This document shows positions 11,601 to 24,300 of a stretch of 64,000 nt of DNA, in pieces. Below the pieces are notes generated by a model, which was given only the letters and a program-made list of their open reading frames with translations, was not told the DNA's origin and did no database searches. The first letter of the stretch is position 1, and every line of letters begins with the position of its first letter. Position numbers and translations under genes: made by a program. The DNA is from Acanthaster planci (lineage: Eukaryota > Echinodermata > Asteroidea > Valvatida > Acanthasteridae): positions 1 through 64,000 of the forward strand of contig NW_019091356.1 in assembly GCF_001949145.1 (NCBI RefSeq). Direction: 5' to 3'.

Positions 11601-14600
11601 TTGGTGGTGCGATCTGGGACAATTTTGACCACTTTAGCAAAGGTTTATTTAGGATGGGGAAAAAAGTGGAGGGGACAAATGATACGATACCCCCTTCATA
11701 AAGTGGAAGGGGAGGACATGTAACCCCTCCCCTACCGAGTGACGTCCATGACTTCATGGTCTACGTGTATCAGAGATGAAACGACTTCTTATGGACACCA
11801 TTCATTTATGCTCCTTTGAATGAATGTGACATCGAATTAAAGTTATACGCTACCCATTTTAGTCACGCGGACGTTTAAAAAGTCAGAACTCGCAATAATT
11901 TTCTCTCGACTGAAATCACCAGCGGCCATCTTATCGTGCGGAATAGGATGGCGACTGTTGCCGCGCATGCCGTTGCAGGCCTAACTATTGTTGTAACGAA
12001 CCATTTGGCTACCGATGACTTGCAAGCAAGCAGCCTTGTATCGACACGGTAGCATGGCCGCCGATGGCATAAGTGGCCCATGTGGGCTAAATAAGAGCAT
12101 GAGAGCCTATAGTTTTATGTGACGTCCGGGTGTTAGGTTAGCAAAGTTATAGGGCCCTTACTATTGAATATGTGACATCTCCTAAAATATGTTGACATCC
12201 AAAGAGTTCTTTACTGGTAAAAATAATCAACACGAACAACAAATCTCCCGGAGGTGATCTTGCATATGTCACAGTATAGTACGAGAGGTCATTTTCAGTG
12301 CGTGGTCTTTGAAAACCTAAACATGTTCCTCTGCATTTTATGGCACAAAATCAAGTACTGCAAAAATTATTGGTATGTTCTACCCAATCTGGTACAGTTG
12401 TTTTTATAACAGATTCCCAGCACAATTATTTACCATGCAAACATGTCAACGCAGAAAAAAATTTCGCATCCAAATGCGCTACTGAAGGAAAAGCCCCCAA
12501 CAAGCATTGTCTAAATTTCTAATTATCGAATCACGAAATGTCACTTCTTCACAACGTTTATTCTACCACAATTTTTGAATTCTTACACTTTTACACAAAG
12601 TTTCAGGACACCACATGGCCAAAAGACAGCTGACCTAACCTTATTTTAGACAAAATGGCCACTTTGTGAATAAGACGTCAAAATAGGTGAACAGCATATT
12701 TTAAAACAATGATACCATAAAGAGAATTATTGTGTTTGCACATGTTACTAAATGTATCAATTATAGTCCAATTTCACACAAAGTATATCATAAGATCATT
12801 TTACCAATATTCCCTTATGATCGATCATTTGCAAACAATTCAGAATGAGACAGTTCCCTGAAGATACTTTCTAAATAAAGGAAAAATATAACGAATATGA
12901 CAACGGAGAAAATTAAACACTGAAATGTAACACCTCCCTTTTTCTACTGTAGTCAAACAGTTCTGCAATTATAAAAAAAAAACACTTTGTGGAGGCTTAA
13001 CCTGATTATCATTGAAAAGATTAATGATTACATTAAAACTGTTCAGGGGTGACATAACTTTGCAGCTTGAGTAACCTTCCCAGAGCCTCATCTTGCGAAG
13101 TGGACCGTATTTCCAGTGATGATGTAGGCATAGCGGCGCAATACTAATCTAGATTCTTTTTACAGCTTGGTCTTGCCAATTCACCAACTCTGGGACTTCA
13201 GAAACGTTACCCACTAACTATACGGATCTGGGAAGAAGAGAATGAAGTCAACCCAGCTCGAGTGGCTTTGATGAAAAAAATGAACTGGACAAGATGTGGC
13301 CTTATTTTCGAAGAGACCAGTTTTAGACAGGTACAGATGAAAAGAGACGTTTTGTATAAGGAATCTGTCAACTTTTATTGCAAGCTTCTGTGCTAATCTT
13401 CTTGGTGTACAAAATTTCATTAAAAAATACACTTTTTGGATCAGAAATGTTTATAACATCCCTCGAGAAGAAAAGAGTCCGAATCTAAGTTCGCAGAATT
13501 TTATTTAGGGTTTGTGGATGTACCGATTTTTTAAATATAGGCATCTTTCACTTCTGGCTAAAATCCGACTGTTTTTTCCCTTGTTCTGTGATACGACAGC
13601 ATTTCGATGATCTTGCAGAGCTATTACGCGCCTCTGGCATCAGCGTAGTTGCTATGGAGACAGTGCATGATGTCACACAGTCACGGGAACAAATCAAAAG
13701 TTTAAAGGTATCATTAGGTTAATTGTTTGTCGTTTTTGGTTACTGTTTAAAATTTGAAAATCTGTTCAACTATCTGTTTCAATTTATATCGATCAGTCCG
13801 CGTCTTCGAGCCAGTCATTATCGATCCCTTACAATAAATCTTTTAAAACTTGATATATTAGAGCCTGGATTAAATTCTGTGGAATAGCTGAATGATTCCA
13901 CGGACTTCCATTCTTTCGTGGGGAAGGTTTAAGGTTCACATCAGAAAAGGTTTGCGATTGTGCTTTTCTTTAAGTATTCTCTATTGACAAAATTTTGAAA
14001 AAATCCCAGGAGTACAAATTAGTCATCTACCGATGACCACTAATGTGACTAATGTAATTTCATTCGATTCATGCATGAAAGAGGCATAGCTTAGTAAGCT
14101 TCAAGAACAGAAATAATAGCACAAGGTTGCACCAGGGAGATACACTTTTACGCAGAGAAAAAAAGCCACGTATAAAATTTAGTACTGATGTACGAATGAT
14201 TTTCAAGGCCGAATTGCACTCACAACACCTTTAGTCCAGTGTGCTTTGTACGGGCAAATCATCAATCACTTAAAGAGCGACCCTTGTCGTCAAACATACA
14301 TGTGGCCCGTTTTGCCTAACAGTATGGATGAAAAGACTGCTAAACCAAGCAAAAGAACTCGGGTTTACCAAATACTCCGAGCAGGATTTACAAAGAAAAT
14401 CTTACGCGCGGGCCTTTTGTATATTTACTTGGCATCAAGCAGATTGAAAGAATAGCCCTTTGACCTGAGTCTTAGAATATGCTATTCGTATTGCAGCGTG
14501 GAAGTTTATCGCTGAAGCCATGCCTAACTCAATATCAGAAACACTCATTTTGCAATCTGTAAAGATAATCTATAAAGCTGAAATTATTGTTAGGCTGTGT

Positions 14601-17600
14601 CCGAATTACGTAACTGTGGCCTAACGTTACGCACAAGTCTACGGTAGTAGCAGCGGCAAGTTCCCATAGAGTTGTGTGTAATTTCAAGCCACGGCCAAGT
14701 GGTTCGGACACGGCCTTATTTGCTTAATTATAGGGGCATGATGCTAGAATTTTCTTCATGGGCTTCTATCCGGAGGCGGCAAAGTATGTCTTCTGCCAGG
14801 TAACCGATGTAACTCAAAAATAACGTACTATGAATCAAGCAATGGTGGTTTATGTTGTGATGTGGCTCCTCGTTTTTTGCCCGAGATGATGCTGTCATAT
14901 GGCATATGCTGTCATATAAACGCCCAACCCTTGTAAAATTCAGCTTCATTAACAAACGTAACAAGGTGCTACAAGGTGTTTGGCAGTGGAGGGTGGGAGG
15001 GAATTTTTTGAGCAACCTAGCTGGGCGAAGACAACGAGAAAAAGAGGCAGAAAGCCGTGCAACAAGCACTGTGAGTAGCTGACCGCTGAATGGCTGGCCA
15101 ATCAGATAGGCCGTAGCTTTGAAACATCTCTCCCCCGGCCAAATAAGTTCTAATTAAGTGTCCAAAAAACCTTCTAAAAGAGAATTGTCTGTAAACATGT
15201 TATAGGCATTTGTACGACAAAACCCATCTAGGTTCATCCAGTACACCGTCCATGGCATTTAAATCATCGTCAGGTGACACGTTCGCTGATGTACTTTGTG
15301 CATTATTCAGAGCCTGCGGTATTAGTAACGTTTACGATATGTAGGGCTCAACACTTCTCCATGGAAATTGATCTGTTTATCACGTTACGTTAAGAATTAT
15401 TTTTAGTTTTTCATGTTTTTATCGATTGCGAAGTTTTGAGTCAAAAGAGTTGATTATAAAAAGCCACCCCACACCACTTTCTTTAATATTGCCGAAGCGC
15501 ATTTTTTCACGCACCAACCCTTAAGGATTTTTGTAAAAATCTTGTAAAAATCGGACTTGCCGTTCACGAACAACGCGACGCGCATTTTCCAAAAAAGTCA
15601 GCCAAACAACACGTACTTTTCCTACTTATGCGAGCCAGGAAGGCAGGCCAAGACGAGTGGGCTCATGAACTCCAAATGACCAAAAATCAACTCCTATGTC
15701 AGATTGAATTGAAATTTCACATTATTTTTCCTGCTTTTTTACTACTTATTATTTTTATAGCTTTAAATAAGATGGAATTTGTATACATATAGATCTATAA
15801 CAACGGCTTAGAAGGACCCAGGTACGTGTGGATCATTCCTGGCTGGTACGCAGCAGGATGGTGGACAACAGCCTCAGTAAACACTCACGGATGTTCTGCC
15901 GAACAACTAGAGAAGTTGATTCTCTACCACATCCTTGTTAGCGGAGTCCAGATAATCGACAATATAGATCGAATAGATTATTACGGATTGGTGGGTATTC
16001 TATTCTTACATAACTTCTTACAGAAGGGATGTTCTTGAGCACCAGCAAATGGTATTATTTTAAAAGGTTGTTAAATGTTGTATTCGGTCAGCTAAACTAC
16101 ACATTGTCTAAAAAAAGATGCAAAAATGGGGTGAGGACGTGTTGCATAACACCAGCATAATCTGACCGAGAAAATTTGAGCTAAAACAGCGCAAGAAAAA
16201 AGACTTAGATTCTTACTGACTTCTCAGAACTTTCTCTCTACAGTAATAAATTTATTTTCTCTCATTTACCAAGACTCCACCGGTGTCCCCCTTTACAAGC
16301 AAAGTTATCTTCTTTTTTTTGGTAAATGAAATTAAAGAAAATTAAAATTTAACACCCCCACTCGTTATATCTTAGAAGAGGCCCAAATGTTTTATTCGAT
16401 TCAGTTTGTACATGTAATCATACACAATTTACCTAGTGTGTGTTTTCTGTACGAAAGTAAAAGGTGATTACTTTAGCAAGCCTAGTATCACAGCAAATGT
16501 GTTTTGAACATTGTGCTTTTCCTCATATTCCATCAGTAAAATTATTCCGTGGTTTTTGGGTTGGTGATCTGGAATGAAGTTTTTCGAAAAAAGGAACCTT
16601 GAAAGTAATCCTTGTTTACTATGCAGAAACCCCAGATTGATCCTCAGCAACGAAAATTCCTCGAGTGGCTACGTTCCCAGAGCCTCATTGACAATAACTG
16701 GGCAACACTAGCCTATGCATACGACGCCCTTTTCGTTATTGCTTTAACACTTAACTCATCTATTGCGGACTTGGAAGATCTGGTCCCACCAAGGCGACTT
16801 GAGGAGTTTGGTCTCAGCGATAGAGAGGTTTCAAATATTCTTCTACGGAACGCCAAGGCGATCGATGTTTACGGGGTAACGGTAAGTTAATTGGTATTTT
16901 TAGGGCAGGAAATCTAACCACAGAGTAAGGATCCATAATTTAAGATCAATAGGGTAGTTATTTCAAATTAACAAGCTTTCTTAGTCCCTTGTGAACACTT
17001 TAGAAATACCAGGTTGAATCGTAATGTACCGTCGCTGCAAACTCCGGCAAATTTCTCTTTTAAAGGGCATTCATTACGTTTATTCTCGCGGTACTTTGCA
17101 TTTATCGCATACTGAATTAAAACTCAACCATTCTTCTTTATTTTGTACATATTAAAAAATCGCTCTTCTTTACCACTGTCTTCCTGGAACAGGATCACCT
17201 GGTAATTGGGGAAGATAAAGCAAGGGACTTTACCGAGTACGTCTTTATGGAACAGAACCAAGGTGAAAAGTTCTTTCCTGCCTTTTTGGGTATTGAAATC
17301 TAATTATATATTGCTCTGCAGAACACTAACATCGGGTTTCAGTTTGTTCGTGAGATATGTGCCTATCGTTTTTCAAATTCTTTAAAGGAGTGTGCAAGTT
17401 TGACATGGAACTCATGGATCGCCGTATGTACTAACTTTAAGTTTAGTAGTACAAATGTATGTATATGCATGCACGTACTTACGACTTAAAAAACAATATG
17501 TATAAATATCCCATGCAGGTAATACATCGTACGTTAAGGTCGCAAAGTACGAGATTGAAAAGAAATCAGTGTCTCTTCTGCAGGGACAAACGTTCATGTG

Positions 17601-20600
17601 GTCAGGTAGGTAACAGTAGACTAACACAGAGGTGATATTGATAATAAATTAAAGACTTTGGCACTCGGACAAAATGTGTGTTTTTTTTCATTGAGTTAAA
17701 CAAGGCATACTTTTTAATAAGACTTGTGAAATAGGGAGCTACGGAATGAAAAAAGGACAGCAATCACCATCAAACTTACAGCTTAACAAAATTATGGAAT
17801 AGTGCAAGAGCCTTGTATTAGTAATTATTTGGGAGTTCGAGACAGTACAGTAATACATCCAGATTCGGAGCACTTTAATATCAAACAGTAAAGGCTGATG
17901 TGCTGACTGAAATGAAATATTTAATTAAAAGAGCAAAGCGGCGTGAAATTAAGGCGTAACAAATCAATTGATTGATCACTTTAACGAGATCTGTAATAAA
18001 TACGACACTTTTCAATTACTGTATGATGTCGAAGAGCTAGCTCATTTGAAAGGGGTGAAAAATTGTAAACTAATCGATCCCATTTAAATGTATGACAGGT
18101 AATGAGATTCCTGTAGACGGCATAACCAAGATCAAAGAAAGAGTCACTGTACCCTTTATCAGCAAAATAATCTGCTATATCCTTTGCGCTATTGGCACTG
18201 TACTTGCACTGTTCTTTTGGGCAATCAACGTTCGATACAGGAAGAAAAGGTAGGTGTTCATTTTGGACAATTTCAGTTGATTTGCATTCCAAGACAGCAC
18301 AGCTGGTTAATGCGCATCAGAATATTGATTTGAAATGACAACTAACAATATGAAGCAAGACAACATACACTGAAATGGATTTTGACGGATTGCATGGTAA
18401 GGAAATCATAGTGTAAAAAATCAAAGTAGACGCAGATGGAGCAGCTGCATGTAATGGCGCTTTGACTTTTGCAGAAATCACATTTAATTTTTAAATGTAA
18501 CACGTTCTCACCCATGCAGGGCTATCAAGCTATCTAGTCCCATGCTAAATAACATGATAATCTGCGGATGTTTGCTTCTCTACACCTCTGTCTTTGTCTT
18601 CGGTCTGGATAAGTCAACACTGAAGGATGGCACTTTCATCACGATTTGTTTTGTACGTAACGAAGAGAATTTCTCTCCAAATCACTAATTTCTATCAATC
18701 AATAATTTTAGAATCACAACTACAATCCTTCCAAGCATAACTCATTTCGAAATGCGTGCTCTCATTAAAGGGTAACAGTGACGTATGAGCAAAACAGTGA
18801 CGTAATCTCAGGAAGTAACTTTAACGTTACATTGGTTAGTACGCCAAAAAGTTTCCTCTTCTTTGCTGATGCATTGTCGTTTATGTGCTTTGCAATAATC
18901 AGGCATCAACCCTTCCTAAAAAAATGTTTTCAGTAGGTAAATTCTGGTTTCACATTTTGAACAGAAAAGCGTATGCACTGAACGACGTCTTCCCCAGATG
19001 ACTTCATAGCAACAGCGCCCTCGGTTGTCCAGAAATGCAGGGACAGTTTTAATTGTTTTTTAAAAAATGCACTTTTGAAAAGAGTTCTCGTACACTGAAG
19101 AAGAATAAAAATTTCAAGAAAATTAATTGCAGCTAGTAAGTCTTACAAGATGATGGAGGGTTTACGTCTAGCTTGTGTCTAGTTCACGAAGTTGTTATGT
19201 TAACTAAAATAGTTCTAAACATTTTGTACGAACTTTTGCTGGGAATGTCAGGCAAATTATATGTTTTCCTTGCAGATTGAATCAACGCTTGTTTGTATAG
19301 GCATTTCTCTGTCGTTTGGGGCGCTCTTCCTCAAGACATACCGAATACATTTGGTATGGACCAACTCCATGCGTCACGCTAAGCGTATTGTAAGCAAACC
19401 TTTAATTTTAACAATTTGTATTTTCTGTAGTGGGTTTTGGCAAATTGATAAAGAAGGATTATTGTATGTTTCAGCCTATTAAAAAACTTCAAATATGTTA
19501 CTTCAAAAGATGTCCATACATTCCCCCAAGACATTTGCTGTAATAATTTCTATTTTATACCTATTTTTGATAGTATGTGTATTAACCATGGGGATTATGG
19601 GGTTCTTTCACTTATAATGCCACTCTCTCTAGTCTATACTTTTCGATAAGCTTTGCGTGCATGAAACTTTCCTGACAGGAGATATCCGATACTAAGTTAA
19701 TGGCTGGTGTAGCAGCCATGGTAACTGTTGACGTCATCGTGATTGCTCTGTGGATCATAATGGACACAACACAGGTGAACAATGTGCTTCTCGAACCAAA
19801 GGTACGACAGAACCGTCAATCATATCACGGAGTAGTATCTAATTGTCCCTTAAATTGAAAAATCTATAACCTGAAAGTACTTTCAAAAATCAAAAGACAG
19901 AAACTGTAATTTAAGTTATTTCTTAGTTTTGGATCATGAAAGGAATTCTTTGGATTGTCTTCATCACCACATATACAATTTTCCTCATGAGACCTAACCC
20001 TCAGAGTTATTGCATTCAACGAAAGATCCCTTTTTTAACCACAGCTGGACGAGTCAAACACATTTCCTGAGGTATACATAATACCTACATACCGGGAATG
20101 TAATTCGGACCACCAGGTTGTATTCACTGCTTTGATATTCGTGATCAAGGGCCTGCTCATGTTGGGAGGAAGTTTTCTGGCTTGGGAAATGAGACGCATC
20201 TCCATAGCAGAGCTTAACGACAGTATGTTTCTATTAATGTTTAGAGTAATAAGTTCTACTTTTGTACCATTTTGTTCCACGCAAACCTCTGAAAACGAAG
20301 CCATAAAAGTTCAATACGAGTGACGCCACAAAAGGGTTGTACTTGTAACGTAGTATGTTTTCCGTTAATCTCTATCCTGACCCGCAAGAAATTTACCCAT
20401 CATAATGGTTTCATATATATATTAGCTGACAAGTCACTCGTCATCCCACATCATTAAAAAAAATTATAAGTTCTCTGAACTTCTAACACAGAAAAGTTCC
20501 CAAATGCTGTTAAACATTTAGATGGATATGTATTTGCGAAGCCCTCCATGTTCTGTATAACCGCAGATAAATTTGAGTCACAGCGCATAACATGGCAAGC

Positions 20601-21389
20601 CCTACCATTATATTCTGAATGTTTTGTCATCAATTGTGTACAGTTTAGACAGGAAGCATCATCACAATTTTCTGTTTATTTTAAACTGAATCACGTTTTT
20701 TCATTATTCAGGCCGTTTTATTATCATGTCAATCTACGTTGTTGTGTTGACCCTCGCCATCACCATTCCAACACTCACCGTCTTGCCAGAGAATCGGGGC
20801 TTGTACTTCAACGTGAAATCTATGGCGATCATAGTGGCTAACACGTTGGTTTTGTGCTTGGTCTTTGTGCCAAAAGTGAGTAATATTAGACATACAGCAA
20901 GTGCGTAGGCACATATGTAGTTTAAAGCAATGAAATTGTGATTCCCAAACAAAAATATAGTGGAACAGTTTTCCCCTGACGTCGTTGATGAAGTGAATAC
21001 ACAGTGAATATCACCTCAAAGGAATAAGTCGACCTGTTACACTAAGTTCGCTAATGATGATAGTGGAAAGGTAGTGGCTCAGTTGTCAGATGTTTTATCC
21101 TGTCCTCAGAGGATATGCTCAAGCTCCTTTTTTCGCGTCAACTGAATATATATGGACTTTGTACACCTTGAGAGAAAAGCAAAATGTAGACTTTGTGCGT
21201 AGAGGGTTTAAGCTCTTAAAGACAAAACACGATTTTTTACATGGCTTTCTTTCTAAGGTGACACTATTTTTTAAGACAAATGACGGTGATTTGAAGCTGC
21301 ATTTCGGTCGAGATCAGAGTGGCATTTCGAGATCAACCATTTCTACTCTACCAGGACAAACAACAGCACTGGTCGACAAACTGGTAAAG
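5607..21389 (+). CDS. GABA-B receptor subunit 2-like class C GPCR (16 exons, 3' end not found)
   Basis: Metabotropic GABA receptor family member, a plasma-membrane receptor with a Venus-flytrap ectodomain and seven helices. Exons: 5607-5876, 7172-7309, 13166-13330, 13600-13707, 14734-14799, 15793-15990, 16627-16881, 17193-17262, 17519-17605, 18099-18249, 18520-18652, 19276-19389, 19679-19801, 20045-20222, 20712-20875, 21258-21389. All have AG/GT borders, phases agree, and the sum is 2352 nt (784 codons). The start is ATG 5607, followed by a hydrophobic signal peptide (WYLMVVAFHVFLG). Subunit 2-like motifs include YVWIIPGWY, IKLSSPMLNN, GLLMLGGSFLAWE, LNDSRF and LCLVFVPK. In known receptors subunit 2 couples to Gi/o and dimerises with subunit 1 through a C-terminal coiled coil. 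That coiled coil was not found here: after exon 16 the frame would read through to a stop at 21402-21404, or a CTAG acceptor at 23626 would add one codon and a stop. Confidence 0.9.
6993..7059. repeat. Palindromic hairpin repeat in intron 1
   Basis: GGTGACAGATGAAATGG on the left pairs with CCGTTTCATCTGTCACC on the right, giving a 17 bp stem with one mismatch. The loop contains CGAGGCGAAGCCGAG, itself nearly palindromic. It is probably a short MITE-like or hairpin repeat and lies about 110 bp before exon 2. Confidence 0.75.
7310..13165. other. Intron 2 of the GABA-B-like receptor
   Basis: A 5.9 kb AT-rich intron. Apart from the short palindromic element at 7671-7761, I see no coding exon, no RNA gene and no obvious retrotransposon. 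Short frames in it look like chance. Confidence 0.6.
7671..7761. mobile_element. Short inverted-repeat element (MITE-like)
   Basis: Ends are CAATATTAT and ATAATATTG, perfectly inverted. The interior has further self-complementary parts, CAGCCTCCGAAGGCTG and ATTCAGCGTGCGTCGCTGAAT. The GC-rich core in AT-rich flanks suggests a non-autonomous DNA transposon or hairpin repeat. No clear target duplication was identified. Confidence 0.6.
14593..14715. mobile_element. MITE with TTA target duplication, just before receptor exon 5
   Basis: A 123 bp element with ends GGCTGTGTCCGAA and TTCGGACACGGCC (13 bp inverted repeats, one mismatch) flanked by TTA at 14590-14592 and 14716-14718. A 3 bp TTA/TAA duplication is typical of PIF/Harbinger superfamily insertions. 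The element has no coding capacity. Exon 5 of the receptor begins at 14734, so the MITE and its duplication end 15 bp before the acceptor boundary. Confidence 0.8.
18099..21389 (+). other. Seven-transmembrane exons 10-16 of the GABA-B-like receptor
   Basis: Exon 10 carries TM1 (KIICYILCAIGTVLALFFWA). Exon 11 carries TM2 (NNMIICGCLLLYTSVFVFGL). Exon 12 carries TM3, after the conserved cysteine of TICF, with FGALFLKTYRIH at its inner end. Exon 13 carries TM4 (VDVIVIALWIIMD). Exon 14 has the second extracellular loop cysteine in YRECNSDH and TM5. Exon 15 carries TM6 and TM7, ending LVFVPK. Exon 16 starts the cytoplasmic tail (serine- and threonine-rich, ending ALVDKLVK), which may lead into the coiled coil seen in vertebrate subunits. 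Confidence 0.88.
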
Positions 21390-24300
21390 GTAAGATTTTC
21401 TTGTTAAGGAATACTTATTTAATAGGCAAGATAAAAAACAATACTATTTTTACATGGTGGTAAAAAGATGAAGTTTAAGGAAATCTTAAGAGTTCTAAGA
21501 AGTCATAAGAGTGTTTGGATATTGTTAGAATGTTGTATGAATTTTGGTATGGGTCTTTTTTGCGGATTTCCTTCCTATTATGCTGTTTGTGGTTATGGGG
21601 GATACACTATAAACTAAACGCTATGTAGAGTTCACGAAACAGTGTGTGCAGATGCTATGGTCCCAGAACCCAGTCTCACGGTAATCTATAATGCTCCGCG
21701 AGGACAACAAGAAGAGTTGCGGGTCGCACAGTAAAGTTTATCCGAATAACGATAGCTCAATGATGAATGCTTCCATTGATATTCTAGGCATGAGAAACAT
21801 CTTTGTAGAAACATAACTGATCTATGCAACTCCGCTAGTTTGCGAAGTTAAGGGGCGTCGTTGTTCATAGGGTACGGTCAGATAAGCAAACAGGGTAAGA
21901 TTGCCAGAGGACTTGCAAGCTAACCAGTTTGATGTGAATGTGGTCTACTTGACAGAAGCAAAGCCAGTTGTCTCAACTGACTGTTCATCTTGTGAAGCTG
22001 CTAGCGAATGAAAAGGTCCAAGTAACAAAAGACAACAAAGGAAAGTAGCCACTCTGGAGGAAAGAAAAGTCATCTATCCCTAGCAGTAGCAGATGTCACA
22101 TTTATCACTAATCCAAAATAAAACTTACGTTCAAGTGTCCTTTCATTTTGGACGTGGTATCGTATTTGAATTTCCCATTGAGATAATGCACACAAATCTA
22201 TCCACGAAAGTCAATTATCTCGTTTAACGCACAAAAACAGTATTTTAGAAGACCAAAACCAGGGTCTGAAAATGAAGTGTTTTGTGCATGTGGAAAGGTG
22301 TGAGTTTGTGCTGATAACGTATTACAAATCACGCTTATTATCCATAATTTATTTGAAGGCGAGAAACAATAGACCACTGATTATGCACTTTGAACGAACA
22401 TCACATTGCACCATGGCAGTAGTACAACAAGAAAAACAGGTACTAAGTCCGTCCTTCATCAATAATATCTTTACATCTAAAAGAGCAGTCATTATTTTAG
22501 AAACAAACATTATCATCTTCGTGTTGTTTGAGAAGCACATTAAGAGAAATCCTTATCCGCACAAAAGATGTTTGACAATTAAGTATGTCGTTCTTAATGC
22601 ATTAGTGTCAAGCCGTGTTTCCTGATTGCAAAAAGTGAATGCTTACATTAAAAAAACTAACAGAGTGCACTCGTAAAAGGCAAGTTTATGATTAGTTAAT
22701 ACCCCTGAAAAGAATAAAACATGCAGGGATCTTATTTTTATTGTGTGGTTAAGGATAAAAGAACAAAGGTAAATGATTTCACCAATGGCGACAACAATTG
22801 GCACCCCCTCCCTTGTATTAAAAAAAAATTCTTAGCAAAAAATCCTGAATCCGCCCCTGAGTTAACGGCGTAGTATGCTGTCCCGGCTATTTTGCACGTT
22901 TGAAATTGTATGTGAATCTTGAAAAGGAAACTACAAAATTATAACTACTCATCCCTGCACACCAAATCAAGTATTAAATTGCTAAGGAAATATCTCAAAC
23001 CGTACTGGATAAGTCATACATGCATAGTTGAAGGCTTACAGGTACAACAGCGTATATGTATCGGTGGTGAGAATATTTGCTACGTTTCGAATGGCGTCCT
23101 ATGTTCGTCTTTAGGAGTGCTGAACTGCATAGACCTGTCTTTTCCAATATATCTGTAACCAGGCTACATGTAATGTCAGCAGCAGTCCAGCACTCATGAA
23201 CACTCATGAACGAACAGAGAACACTGTCGAGAAAGTCGAGAATGCTCGCTCAATAGTTCTTTTCAGAACCACAATGATTAACAAAAGAGGTACAAAGACA
23301 TGTACATGGTTGTACCCACAAGCTATCGTCTATCTTAGTTCATTGACAACACTTATGTACAGTAGAATTGTGGACAAAAGTAACTCTGGTTGCAACCTGT
23401 CCTCAGTTAGAATATTCGTGCTAATCAAAAAGAAAAGATGCCAAAAATTCCACGCTCAAAAACACATAAGGAGACCGTTCAAAACTAGTCAATTTTAAAA
23501 AAGAAATAGTGGTCAGCAAAATGAAAACCTGTGTGTAGAATTCTATCACAGTGAATTTAACGGTACAATTTTTGTAAGAACAGATTTACATAAACAAGGT
23601 AACAGGATCATTCTTTGTATTTCTAGCTGTGATTTAATCATGCTGCTGGTTTTGAGCCGCATAGAGCAACAAATGTGCAGTAAAGCTAAACTCACTATAA
23701 ATAGCCTTGTTTCTCACTTTATTCTACAAACCAATATTTGAACTATTAATCAAACGGTTTTTATTAACGGTAAGAACAAGTCAGTTTCATTAACTATCAA
23801 GCAGCAAACAAGATATGATTGTGTGTAAAACCAGTCATTGTGTCTCACTTCGAAATTATTCCATTAAAAAGGCACTATGTAACTTGTTAGCGTCTTTGTT
23901 TTACTCCTTTAGATATCCACAAAGAATTCTCTTTAAAAACACTTTTTGTGTTTTGCCAGACAACGATTCAATGTTTACTCTAATCACTGTGTTTGATATT
24001 CTCGATTCGCCAAAGTGGGTAGAAGTTTACTTTTCAAAGAGAGGTGGAATGAATGGGGACAGATCGGTTTAGGTAAGTCGAACCAAGCGTGTCTTGGTTG
24101 GGTAAACGGAGCCAAGCGTGTTGTGGTTGCGGGGCGACGCGTCGGCTTTCCCTTACCGGGTTGGTCGATTGAAGTCTGTTGACCCCCGCAAATACAGCCC
24201 AGCTATCAGGCAAAATAACAAGGAAGAAACATCTGTGTAACAGTTCTTGATTGGTTGCCAGACAATCAACAGCATCTGCGATTATACTGAGCGGTGGGGA

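Larger units (their letters stand above)
5607..17605 (+). other. Ligand-binding (Venus flytrap) exons 1-9 of the GABA-B-like receptor
   Basis: Exons 1-9 encode the periplasmic-binding-protein-like bilobed ectodomain. Lobe 1 starts at RPIYIGGFFPKF and continues through GGPAQALQLLYDFIYN and RYNLIQLGLANSPTL. The lobe 2 hinge piece is HDARIFFMGFYPEAAKYVFC, carried by the tiny 66 nt exon 5, followed by YVWIIPGWYAAGWW. The segment corresponding to the serine-rich GABA-contact loop of subunit 1 here reads WGPVLSREA, so GABA contacts look poorly conserved, as in subunit 2, which does not bind GABA. Introns up to exon 7 are phase 0; the intron after exon 8 is phase 1. Confidence 0.85.

Noticed and set aside
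23815-24072. Frame once considered as the last receptor exon
   Set aside because: No coiled coil or similarity to receptor tails, and the acceptor near 23959 does not lead to a tail-like sequence.
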